Positions 1 through 5,680 of a stretch of DNA of 8,894 nucleotides are shown one piece after another. Below the pieces are notes generated by a model. That model did no database searches. It had not been told where the DNA came from and saw nothing but the letters and a program-made list of their open reading frames with translations. The DNA lies in NCBI GenBank assembly GCA_018713425.1, contig DVOT01000200.1, forward strand, positions 1-8,894. The letters are read 5' to 3'. Both the position numbers and the translations under genes were made by a program. Source of the stretch: Alectryocaccomicrobium faecavium (lineage in GTDB: Bacteria; Bacillota; Clostridia; Christensenellales; Aristaeellaceae). Numbering within the stretch: the stretch's first letter is position 1; each line of letters begins with the position of its first letter.

Positions 1-608
1 GCGGGCAGGATCTGCGCGCTCGCGCCGCCGAGCGTGCGCAGCGCGTTCTGCGCGGCGGCCACTTCTTCCGCGGCGGACGGGCCTTTATAGGCGATGAGGC
101 GGCCGGAGCGCTTGAGCGCGGGCAGGGCCAATTCCGCCAGCACGCCCACGGGCGCGACCGCGCGGGCCGTGGCCACGTCGAAGCGTTCGCGGTTCGTGCG
201 CGCGAAGTCCTCCATGCGCGCGTGTACGGCCTCGGCGTTGAGGCGCAATTCGGCGATGGCCTCGTTCAAAAAGGCCACGCGCTTGCCCAGCGAATCCACC
301 AGCACAAAGCGGGTTTCCCCGCCCGCGAGCACGCACAGGGGGATGCCCGGGAAGCCCGCGCCGCTGCCCACGTCCAGCGCGGACTTCGCCCCTTGCAAAA
401 GCCCCTGCGCCAGCGGCGCGAGCGAATCCAGATAGTTGCGGTCCACGGCCTCGCAGGCTTCCGCGCCCACGCGCGTCAGGTTCATGCGCGCGTTGGCCGC
501 GAGCAGCTTTTCCTGAAAGCGCGCGAGGGTTTCCAGCATGGGCGCGCGATAGGACACGCCCATGGCGGAAAGCCCCTGGGCTAACCGGTCGATGAATTCC
601 GCATTCAT
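1..608 (-). CDS. rsmG: 16S rRNA (guanine-N7) methyltransferase RsmG, 3' end cut by window edge
   Basis: RsmG (GidB) is a cytoplasmic SAM-dependent methyltransferase that makes the N7-methylguanosine at G527 (E. coli numbering) of 16S rRNA. Reading leftward from the ATG at 608-606 gives 202 residues still open at the window edge; the family is usually about 240, so roughly the last 35 are missing. The N-terminal helical part includes a NLTRV stretch near residue 43. The SAM-binding glycine loop DVGSGAGFPGIPL lies at 79-91, the acidic strand end FVLVDS at 101-106, and a TARAV motif at 147-151 followed by a conserved-looking AYKG at 173-176. The ATG overlaps the mnmG stop as ATGA, and a GGGAGGAA ribosome site (614-621) sits 5 bases upstream, supporting this start and translational coupling. 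Codon use resembles that of its neighbours. Loss of RsmG is known elsewhere to give low-level streptomycin resistance. Confidence 0.95.
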   Translation of the reverse strand, partial: MNAEFIDRLAQGLSAMGVSYRAPMLETLARFQEKLLAANARMNLTRVGAEACEAVDRNYLDSLAPLAQGLLQGAKSALDVGSGAGFPGIPLCVLAGGETRFVLVDSLGKRVAFLNEAIAELRLNAEAVHARMEDFARTNRERFDVATARAVAPVGVLAELALPALKRSGRLIAYKGPSAAEEVAAAQNALRTLGGASAQILP

Positions 609-2398
609 GCGCGTTCCTCCCTGCGGCGCAGTTTTTCCAAATACACCATGAGCACGCTCACATCGCCCGGCGAAACGCCCGGCACGCGCGCCGCCTGTCC
701 CAGCGAGCGGGGCCGCGCGGCGGCCAGCTTTTGCCGCGCCTCGATGCGCAGGCCGTCCATGGCGAGATAGTCCAAATCCTCGGGCAACAGATGCTCTTCC
801 ATGCGGCGGAAGCGCTCGATTTCCGCCTGCTGGCGCTCGATATAGCCGCCGTATTTGATGGTGATTTCCACCTGCTCGGCCACATCGCTCGCGAGTTCCG
901 GCGCGCCCGGCAAATCCCTGAGCGAAGCGTCCGGCCGCTTGAGCGCCTCGAACAACGCCGGAGATTTGCGGATCTGCTTAAGCGCCGCTTCCGTGGCCGC
1001 CTTCTTTTGCAGCATGCGCTCGTAACGCTCCCGGCTGGCCAGCCCGGCGCGGTAGCCGATTTCCGTCAGGCGCAAGTCCGCGTTGTCCTGCCGCAGCAGC
1101 AGGCGGTATTCCGCGCGCGAGGTCATCATGCGGTAGGGCTCGTCCACGCCCTTGGTCACCAGATCGTCCACCATCACGCCGATGTACGCGTCCGCCCGGC
1201 CCAGGATCACGCTTTCGCGCCCTTCGAGATACATGGCCGCGTTGATGCCCGCGTAAATGCCCTGCGCGGCGGCTTCCTCATAGCCGCTGGTGCCGTTGAT
1301 CTGCCCGGCGAAGAACAGCCCCGCGATGTGCTTGGCCGCCAGCGCGCTATTGAGGGCGGTGGGGTCGATACAATCGTATTCGATGGCGTAGGCCAGGCGC
1401 AAAATGTCCGCGTGCTCCAATCCGGGGATCGTGCGGTACATTTCATATTGCACGTCCTCGGGCAGGGAGGTGGAAACGCCCTGGATGTACCATTCCACGG
1501 TGCTGAGGCCTTCCGGTTCCAGGAACACGGGATGGCGCGTTTTGTTCGCGAAGCGCACGACTTTGTCCTCGATGGAGGGACAGTAGCGTGCGCCCGTGGC
1601 ATGCACCGTGCCCTTGTACATGGGCGCGCGGTGCAGGTTCCGGCGGATGATTTCGTGCGTTTCCTCGGTGGTGTAGGTCAGATAGCACAGGGCCTTGTTC
1701 TGCGGCGGCTCGTCCGTGAGGAAGGAAAACGGCGTAACCGGCTCGTCGCCCGGCTGCGGTTCCATGCGGGAAAAATCGATGGTGCGGCCGTCCACGCGCG
1801 CGGGCGTGCCCGTTTTGAAGCGGCGGATGGAAAAACCCAGGTCGATGAGCGAATCCGTGAGCCCCGTGGCGGCCACCAGCCCCTGTGGGCCGCCCAGCCA
1901 GGAATGGTCGCCGATGAGAATGCGGCTTTTCAGATACACACCCCCACACAGGATCACCGCGCGGGAGAGGATGCGCGCGCCCGTGGCGGTTTCCACGCCG
2001 GTGATCGCGCCGTGCTCCACCATAACGCGCATCACTTCCGCCTGGCGAATCTTCAGGCGGGGCTGGTTTTCCAGCGCGCGCCGCATGCGCAAAGGATAGG
2101 TGCGCTTGTCCGCCTGCGCGCGCAGCGAATGCACCGCCGGGCCCTTGCCGGTGTTCAGCATGCGAGACTGGATGAGCGTTTCATCGATGGCGCGGCCCAT
2201 TTCGCCGCCCAGCGCGTCCAGTTCGCGCACCAGGTGCCCCTTGGCCGTGCCGCCAATGGCGGGGTTGCAGGGCAACAGGGCGATGCTATCCAGGTTCAGG
2301 GTCAAAAGCAGCGTGCTATGCCCCATGCGCGCCAGCGCCAGCGCGGCTTCGCAGCCCGCGTGCCCCGCGCCCACGACGATTGCGTCATACTGTTCCAA
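605..2398 (-). CDS. mnmG: tRNA uridine-5-carboxymethylaminomethyl modification enzyme MnmG (GidA)
   Basis: MnmG, with the GTPase MnmE, uses FAD, a reduced nicotinamide cofactor and methylene-tetrahydrofolate to install the (carboxymethyl)aminomethyl group on C5 of wobble uridine 34 in a subset of tRNAs. The 597-residue product is slightly shorter than the usual 620-630. The FAD-binding GxGxxG motif is at 10-15 (GAGHAG). The two conserved cysteines of the family are present: C44 in LPCNPAIGG and C273 in RYCPSIEDK, corresponding to E. coli C47 and C277. A second nucleotide-binding signature, INGTSGYEEAAAQG, lies at 367-380. The C-terminal helical domain that contacts MnmE and tRNA is intact (YGGYIERQ near 516-523). 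The start is a TTG (2398-2396); a GGGGAGGAA site ends 7 bases before it and the first internal Met (residue 26) is past the FAD motif, so TTG is the only reasonable start. The gene is followed by rsmG with a 4-base overlap. mnmE, its usual upstream neighbour, is absent here; a divergent feo operon takes its place. Confidence 0.97.
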   Translation of the reverse strand: MEQYDAIVVGAGHAGCEAALALARMGHSTLLLTLNLDSIALLPCNPAIGGTAKGHLVRELDALGGEMGRAIDETLIQSRMLNTGKGPAVHSLRAQADKRTYPLRMRRALENQPRLKIRQAEVMRVMVEHGAITGVETATGARILSRAVILCGGVYLKSRILIGDHSWLGGPQGLVAATGLTDSLIDLGFSIRRFKTGTPARVDGRTIDFSRMEPQPGDEPVTPFSFLTDEPPQNKALCYLTYTTEETHEIIRRNLHRAPMYKGTVHATGARYCPSIEDKVVRFANKTRHPVFLEPEGLSTVEWYIQGVSTSLPEDVQYEMYRTIPGLEHADILRLAYAIEYDCIDPTALNSALAAKHIAGLFFAGQINGTSGYEEAAAQGIYAGINAAMYLEGRESVILGRADAYIGVMVDDLVTKGVDEPYRMMTSRAEYRLLLRQDNADLRLTEIGYRAGLASRERYERMLQKKAATEAALKQIRKSPALFEALKRPDASLRDLPGAPELASDVAEQVEITIKYGGYIERQQAEIERFRRMEEHLLPEDLDYLAMDGLRIEARQKLAAARPRSLGQAARVPGVSPGDVSVLMVYLEKLRRREERA

Positions 2399-2405
2399 AA
2401 AACGG

Positions 2406-2414
2406 TTCCTCCCC
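2406..2414 (-). promoter_or_regulatory. Ribosome binding site that fixes the TTG start of mnmG
   Basis: On the minus strand this reads GGGGAGGAA, followed by 7 bases and then TTG. It is the only strong purine-rich site near the beginning of the frame and so supports initiation at the non-ATG codon. Confidence 0.75.
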
Positions 2415-2451
2415 GCTGTGTGATGGATGGTGTTGCGAATTCCAACGCTTC

Positions 2452-2457
2452 ATTATA
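2452..2457 (-). promoter_or_regulatory. Probable -10 element of the mnmG-rsmG promoter
   Basis: The minus strand reads a perfect TATAAT here, about 54 bases before the TTG start of mnmG. No good -35 is visible: the best hexamer at 16 bases spacing is ATGGAA (2474-2479), 3 of 6 matches to TTGACA. The promoter may be weak or activator-dependent. A promoter directly before mnmG fits the absence of mnmE upstream. Confidence 0.5.
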
Positions 2458-2469
2458 CATGCCGTGGGT

Positions 2470-2487
2470 TAAATTCCATGGGTTTTA
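2470..2487. promoter_or_regulatory. Imperfect 18-bp palindrome between the divergent promoters, possible operator
   Basis: The sequence TAAATTCCATGGGTTTTA is a palindrome with 7 of 9 complementary base pairs, centred between 2478 and 2479. It covers the likely -35 region of the mnmG promoter and lies just upstream of the feo promoter. It does not clearly match the Fur or DtxR/IdeR consensus. An operator for iron control of feo is one possibility; a chance palindrome is another. Confidence 0.25.
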
Positions 2488-2500
2488 CGCAGGTTTTACG
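2481..2500 (+). repeat. Two direct 9-bp repeats with 11-bp period upstream of the feo promoter
   Basis: GGTTTTACG occurs at 2481-2489 and again at 2492-2500, separated by CA. The 11-bp period places both copies on the same face of the helix, ending 10 bases before the feo -35 hexamer. This arrangement is typical of a regulator binding as a tandem dimer, but no known regulator's site is recognised. Confidence 0.5.
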
Positions 2501-2510
2501 ATAAAATGGC

Positions 2511-2539
2511 TTGAAAGCGCAAAAGGGCGCATGTATCAT
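2511..2539 (+). promoter_or_regulatory. Sigma-A-type promoter of the feo operon
   Basis: A -35 hexamer TTGAAA (2511-2516) and a -10 hexamer TATCAT (2534-2539) each match the consensus at 5 of 6 positions and are separated by an optimal 17 bases. The expected transcription start is near 2546, giving a leader of about 30 bases before feoA. Confidence 0.75.
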
Positions 2540-2577
2540 GAACATTGGTGGAGATTTTATACTGGGGGGAAATATGG

Positions 2578-2814
2578 ATGGAACGGCCATTGAGCGAGCT
2601 GAAGGACGGAACGACAGGGGTAGTATGCGAGATCCGGCTGGACGGGCGCACGCGCCGGCGGCTGATCGAAATGGGGATCACACCGGGCGCGGCGATGCGG
2701 GTGAAGCGGCGCGCGCCGCTAGGCGATCCTTTGGAGGTTTCCCTGCGCGGCTATGATTTGGCCCTGCGCGCAGAGGACGCCTGCAAAATCCTGGTGCGGG
2801 AGGCGGGCGCATGA
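2578..2814 (+). CDS. feoA: Ferrous iron transport protein FeoA
   Basis: FeoA is a small cytoplasmic SH3-like protein required for, or modulating, Fe(II) uptake by FeoB. The product has 78 residues, the normal size for a stand-alone FeoA. It opens with the family pattern PLSELKDGTTG (4-14) and continues with RLIEMGITPGAAM (about 28-40), the conserved turn of the fold, and a last strand carrying RGYDLALR near 57-64. The ATG at 2578 is chosen because a GGGGGGAAA purine tract (2564-2572) lies 5 bases upstream and the product then starts exactly at the domain. An upstream in-frame TTG at 2545 would lie at the predicted transcription start. It is the first gene of the operon, and its TGA overlaps the feoB ATG as ATGA. 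Confidence 0.93.
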   Translation: MERPLSELKDGTTGVVCEIRLDGRTRRRLIEMGITPGAAMRVKRRAPLGDPLEVSLRGYDLALRAEDACKILVREAGA

Positions 2815-4958
2815 TTACCATCGCTTTGGCGGGCAACCCGAACAGCGGCAAAACCACGCTGTTCAACGCGCTCACCGGTTCCAACCAATATGTGGGCAAC
2901 TGGCCGGGCGTGACCGTGGAGCGCAAAGAGGCGCGCTTTGATCTGGAGGGCGAGGAAGCCACACTGGTGGATCTGCCGGGCGTGTATTCGCTTTCGCCCT
3001 ATTCCATTGAGGAAAACATCACGCGGCATTTCATTGCCCAGCACTCGCCGGACGTGGTGCTCAACATCGTGGACGCCACGAACCTGGAGCGCAATCTGTA
3101 TCTCACTTTCCAGCTATTGGAGCTTTCCCGGCCCGTGGTGGTGGCGCTCAATTTGATGGACGAGGTGCGCAAAAATGGCGGCGGCGTGGATTGCGCGGCG
3201 CTGGCCAAATTTCTGGGCGCGCCTGTGGTACCCATTTCCGCCAAGCGCCGGGTGGGGTTTGACGAAATGTTCGCCGCCATTTACCAGCAGGCGAAAACGC
3301 CCGCGATTCCCCGGCCCGTGGAGCGCTACGACGCGAACACCCGCCTGGCCGTGAGCGAAATCGTGGCCGCCCTGGGCGGGGACGACTCGCACAGCGCCTT
3401 TGACGAAAAAGAGCACTACGAGCACCGCGACGAGAGCCACCGCGACGACGACCACGCCGCCACCGACGCGCACATGCACATCGGCGGCTATTACGACGAG
3501 GGCGATGAGGATCACGCCCCGCCCACGGACTGGGTGGCCATGAAGCTGCTCGAAGGCGACGAGATGATTCGCGAAAACGCCTATCTCACCGATGAGCAGC
3601 GCACGCGAATCCGTTCCGCCATTGCAAAATACATCGAGCGCGGCCGCGAAACCTATCCCAACATCGACGGGATGACGCTGGTGTCCACCGCGCGCTATGC
3701 GGCCATCGACGAGGCCATGCGCCGCGCACAGTACCGCCGCCGCGCCACGCAGAAGGACGACCTTACCGAGCGGCTCGACCGCGTTTTCGTGAACAAATAT
3801 CTGGCCTTCCCGATTTTCTTGGTGCTGATGGGCGTGATGTTCTACCTCACCTTCGGCCCGGTGGGCACCTTCCTTTCCGACGGCGTGGAATGGCTCGTAG
3901 GCCTGCTGGGGCAGGCGGCGGAAGCGGGCCTAAACGCCATCCATTCGCCCGATTGGGTGGTTTCGCTGGTGCGCGATGGCGTGTTCGCGGGCGTGGGCGG
4001 CGTGGTGGTATTCTTGCCGCAGATTCTGCTCATCTTTCTCTTCCTCTCCATTTTGGAGGATAGCGGGTATATGGCGCGCGCAGCCTTCCTCACCGACCGG
4101 CTGCTGGGCCGCCTGGGGCTTTCCGGGCGCTCGTTTATCCCCATGCTGATGGGCTTTGGCTGCACCACCACGGCGGTGATCGGCGCGCGCGGCGTGGAAA
4201 ATGAGCGCGACCGCCGCATGACGATTTTGCTCACGCCGTTCATGTCCTGCGGGGCAAAGCTGCCGGTTTACGGCCTGTTCGCGGCGGCCTTTTTCGCGCG
4301 CTATCAGGGGCTGGTGGTGTTCAGCCTGTACCTTTTGGGCATGCTGATCATGGTGGCCTGCGGGCTGATTTTGCGACGCACGGCTTTTAAAACCGGGCAA
4401 ACGCCCTTTGTGATGGAGATGCCGCCCTACCGCTTCCCCACGCCGCGCAACGTGCTGCGCCGGCTGTGGATCCGCGCCAAGGATTTCCTCACGCGCGCGG
4501 GCACGGTGATCTTCGCCATGAGCGTGCTCATCTGGTTTTTGCAGAGCTTCTCCTTTGATTTCCGCATGGTGGAGGACAGCGCGGATTCCATCTTCGCCGC
4601 GCTGGGCAAGCTGCTGGCGCCGCTGTTCGTGCCGCTGGGCTTTGGCGATTGGCAAAAGGTGATGTCGCTGCTTTCCGGTCTGGTGGCCAAGGAAGCCGTG
4701 GTGTCCAGCATGCAGGTGCTCTATTCCGCGGCGGATTCCGCCGCGCTGAGCACGGCGCTGGTGGGGCAGTTCACGCCACTGGCGGCGTATGCCTTCCTGG
4801 TGTTCACGCTGCTGTATCCGCCGTGCGTGTCGGCCATCGCTTCCATGCGGCGCGAGCTGGGCAGCCGCAAGTATCTGGGCATGTCGCTGGGCATCCAGTT
4901 TGGCACGGCGTATCTCGCCGCGCTGCTGGTATACCAAATTGGGAGGTTGTTCCTTTAA
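2811..4958 (+). CDS. feoB: Ferrous iron transport protein FeoB with His/Asp-rich insert
   Basis: FeoB is the inner-membrane Fe(II) permease with an N-terminal GTP-binding domain. The product has 715 residues (E. coli FeoB has 773). All G motifs are visible: G1 GNPNSGKTT (8-16), G2 threonine T35 in GVTVERKE, G3 DLPG (54-57), G4 NLMD (114-117) and G5 SAK (143-145). A spacer domain follows, interrupted at about 191-235 by a segment with 8 His and 17 Asp/Glu in 45 residues. The membrane domain starts near 325 (FVNKYLAFPIF) and holds the conserved GFGCTT (448-453) and FMSCGAKLPVY (477-487) segments. C451, C480 and C672 (YPPCVSAIA) are candidate permeation or gating residues. The ATG overlaps the feoA stop, and the small Cys-rich gene starts at the very next base after the feoB stop. 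The function is secure; the role of the acidic/His insert is unknown, with metal capture or sensing the natural guess. Confidence 0.97.
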   Translation: MITIALAGNPNSGKTTLFNALTGSNQYVGNWPGVTVERKEARFDLEGEEATLVDLPGVYSLSPYSIEENITRHFIAQHSPDVVLNIVDATNLERNLYLTFQLLELSRPVVVALNLMDEVRKNGGGVDCAALAKFLGAPVVPISAKRRVGFDEMFAAIYQQAKTPAIPRPVERYDANTRLAVSEIVAALGGDDSHSAFDEKEHYEHRDESHRDDDHAATDAHMHIGGYYDEGDEDHAPPTDWVAMKLLEGDEMIRENAYLTDEQRTRIRSAIAKYIERGRETYPNIDGMTLVSTARYAAIDEAMRRAQYRRRATQKDDLTERLDRVFVNKYLAFPIFLVLMGVMFYLTFGPVGTFLSDGVEWLVGLLGQAAEAGLNAIHSPDWVVSLVRDGVFAGVGGVVVFLPQILLIFLFLSILEDSGYMARAAFLTDRLLGRLGLSGRSFIPMLMGFGCTTTAVIGARGVENERDRRMTILLTPFMSCGAKLPVYGLFAAAFFARYQGLVVFSLYLLGMLIMVACGLILRRTAFKTGQTPFVMEMPPYRFPTPRNVLRRLWIRAKDFLTRAGTVIFAMSVLIWFLQSFSFDFRMVEDSADSIFAALGKLLAPLFVPLGFGDWQKVMSLLSGLVAKEAVVSSMQVLYSAADSAALSTALVGQFTPLAAYAFLVFTLLYPPCVSAIASMRRELGSRKYLGMSLGIQFGTAYLAALLVYQIGRLFL

Positions 4959-5138
4959 GTGGGTATCGCAATTGGCGCCTTGATTTTGGGCCTCGCCGCG
5001 TGGATTCTGATCCGCCGCGGCGTGGCCTTTGTAAAAACCGGCGGCCGTTCCGGCTGTGCGCATTGCCCGTATTCCGGGGCGTGCGCGGGCGGAAGCTGCG
5101 CCGAAGCAAAGAAAAAAGGAGCGAAGAAACGGCCATGA
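4959..5138 (+). CDS. FeoB-associated Cys-rich membrane protein
   Basis: This 59-residue protein belongs by pattern to the FeoB-associated Cys-rich membrane protein family found downstream of feoB in Firmicutes. It has one hydrophobic membrane segment (about residues 3-18, IAIGALILGLAAWILI) followed by an RR turn. A short soluble part carries four cysteines, C33, C36, C42 and C47, arranged as CxxC, five residues, C, four residues, C, and the tail is Lys-rich (AKKKGAKKRP). The start is a GTG at 4959, directly after the feoB TAA; GGGAGG at 4941-4946 inside the end of feoB can serve as its ribosome site, 12 bases away. The TGA overlaps the next gene's ATG as ATGA. The role is not established; a thiolate site that accepts or passes Fe(II), or a small FeoB subunit replacing FeoC, is inference from context. 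Confidence 0.88.
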   Translation: MGIAIGALILGLAAWILIRRGVAFVKTGGRSGCAHCPYSGACAGGSCAEAKKKGAKKRP

Positions 5139-5551
5139 AATCCTATCGCAAAGAACTGTTTTTCCACCTGCCTGCGCGCCGCGGGCTGGTGAACATCACG
5201 CGGGACGTGCAGGCGGCCATCGACGAGAGCGGCATCCGCGAGGGGCTGTGCCTGGTGAACGCCATGCACATCACCGCCAGCGTATTCGTCAACGACGACG
5301 AGAGCGGCCTGCACGCGGATTTTGAGGAATGGCTCGAGGGCCTAGCCCCCGAAAAGCCCTATTCCCGCTACCGGCACAACGGCTATGAGGACAATGCGGA
5401 CGCGCACCTCAAGCGCACGATCATGGGCCGCGAGGTGGTGGCCGCCGTCACCGAGGGCAAGCTGGACTTTGGGCCTTGGGAACAAATTTTTTATTTTGAA
5501 TTCGACGGCAAGCGCCAAAAACGCGTGCTCATCAAGATCATCGGCGAGTAA
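5135..5551 (+). CDS. YjbQ/UPF0047 family protein (secondary thiamine-phosphate synthase-like)
   Basis: The 138-residue product matches the YjbQ (UPF0047) family over its whole length. Recognisable blocks are AMHITASVFVNDDESGLHADFEEW (43-66, written without its flanks), RHNGYEDNADAHLKR (80-94), and REVVAAVTEGKLDFGPWEQIF (99-119). The conserved histidines H45, H60, H81 and H91 are candidates for a metal or catalytic site. Family members form trimers, and E. coli YjbQ has a weak thiamine-phosphate synthase activity that gives the family its annotation; the physiological role is uncertain. The ATG at 5135 overlaps the stop of the Cys-rich gene, with AGGAG at 5117-5121 thirteen bases upstream. The frame is also open upstream into feoB, but that part is a shadow of feoB. 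It is the last gene of the feo transcript; no terminator is obvious in the 129 bases after it. Confidence 0.9.
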   Translation: MKSYRKELFFHLPARRGLVNITRDVQAAIDESGIREGLCLVNAMHITASVFVNDDESGLHADFEEWLEGLAPEKPYSRYRHNGYEDNADAHLKRTIMGREVVAAVTEGKLDFGPWEQIFYFEFDGKRQKRVLIKIIGE

Positions 5552-5594
5552 CCTCGCGCTCTGTATCCCACACAAGAGATTAACATAAATTCGC

Positions 5595-5624
5595 TTGCCC
5601 ATACTGGTAAATTCAGTTTATAAT
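5595..5624 (+). promoter_or_regulatory. Sigma-A-type promoter of ppdK
   Basis: A perfect -10 TATAAT (5619-5624) lies 18 bases after a -35-like TTGCCC (5595-5600, 4 of 6). Transcription would start near 5631, leaving a leader of about 50 bases before ppdK. The surrounding 5575-5650 stretch is AT-rich relative to the genes on either side. Confidence 0.7.
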
Positions 5625-5626
5625 AA

Positions 5627-5637
5627 CTTGTCACAAG
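5627..5637. promoter_or_regulatory. Perfect 11-bp palindrome at the ppdK transcription start
   Basis: CTTGTCACAAG has perfect 5-bp arms around a central C and sits immediately after the -10, over the expected start site. This is a good place for a repressor to bind. The arms are short, so chance is possible, and the sequence does not match the Rex or CcpA consensus well. Confidence 0.3.
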
Positions 5638-5654
5638 CCATATTTAATAGGAAG

Positions 5655-5673
5655 CCTGTAACCTGTAAGGAGG
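5655..5673 (+). promoter_or_regulatory. ppdK ribosome binding site within a tandem CCTGTAA repeat
   Basis: TAAGGAGG (5666-5673) is a near-perfect anti-16S match 7 bases before the ppdK ATG, as expected for a highly expressed metabolic gene. It overlaps the second of two exact tandem copies of CCTGTAA (5655-5661 and 5662-5668). No complementary CCTCC is present in the leader, so there is no sign of ribosome-site sequestration. Confidence 0.75.
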
Positions 5674-5680
5674 AAAACGA

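Noticed and set aside
94..584. Plus-strand frames of 113 and 120 residues opposite rsmG
   Set aside because: They are shadows of the well-supported minus-strand rsmG, with no domain of their own.
2545..2577. Longer FeoA from a TTG at 2545
   Set aside because: This codon lies at the predicted transcription start and has no ribosome site; the ATG at 2578 has a purine-rich site and starts at the domain.
731..2593. 620-residue open frame on the plus strand across mnmG
   Set aside because: It is the antisense shadow of mnmG in the same codon register, with no recognisable domain; it would also run through the divergent promoter region.
3930..5063. 377-residue open frame on the minus strand across feoB
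   Set aside because: It is the antisense shadow of feoB, rich in Gln/His/Arg/Ala, with no domain.
4649..5134. Upstream extension of the yjbQ frame to an ATG inside feoB
   Set aside because: The first 162 residues are an out-of-frame reading of feoB and the Cys-rich gene; the YjbQ family begins at the ATG at 5135.
5552..5594. Terminator after yjbQ
   Set aside because: No stem of useful length followed by a T-run was found in this short gap; read-through into ppdK or a factor-dependent end cannot be excluded.
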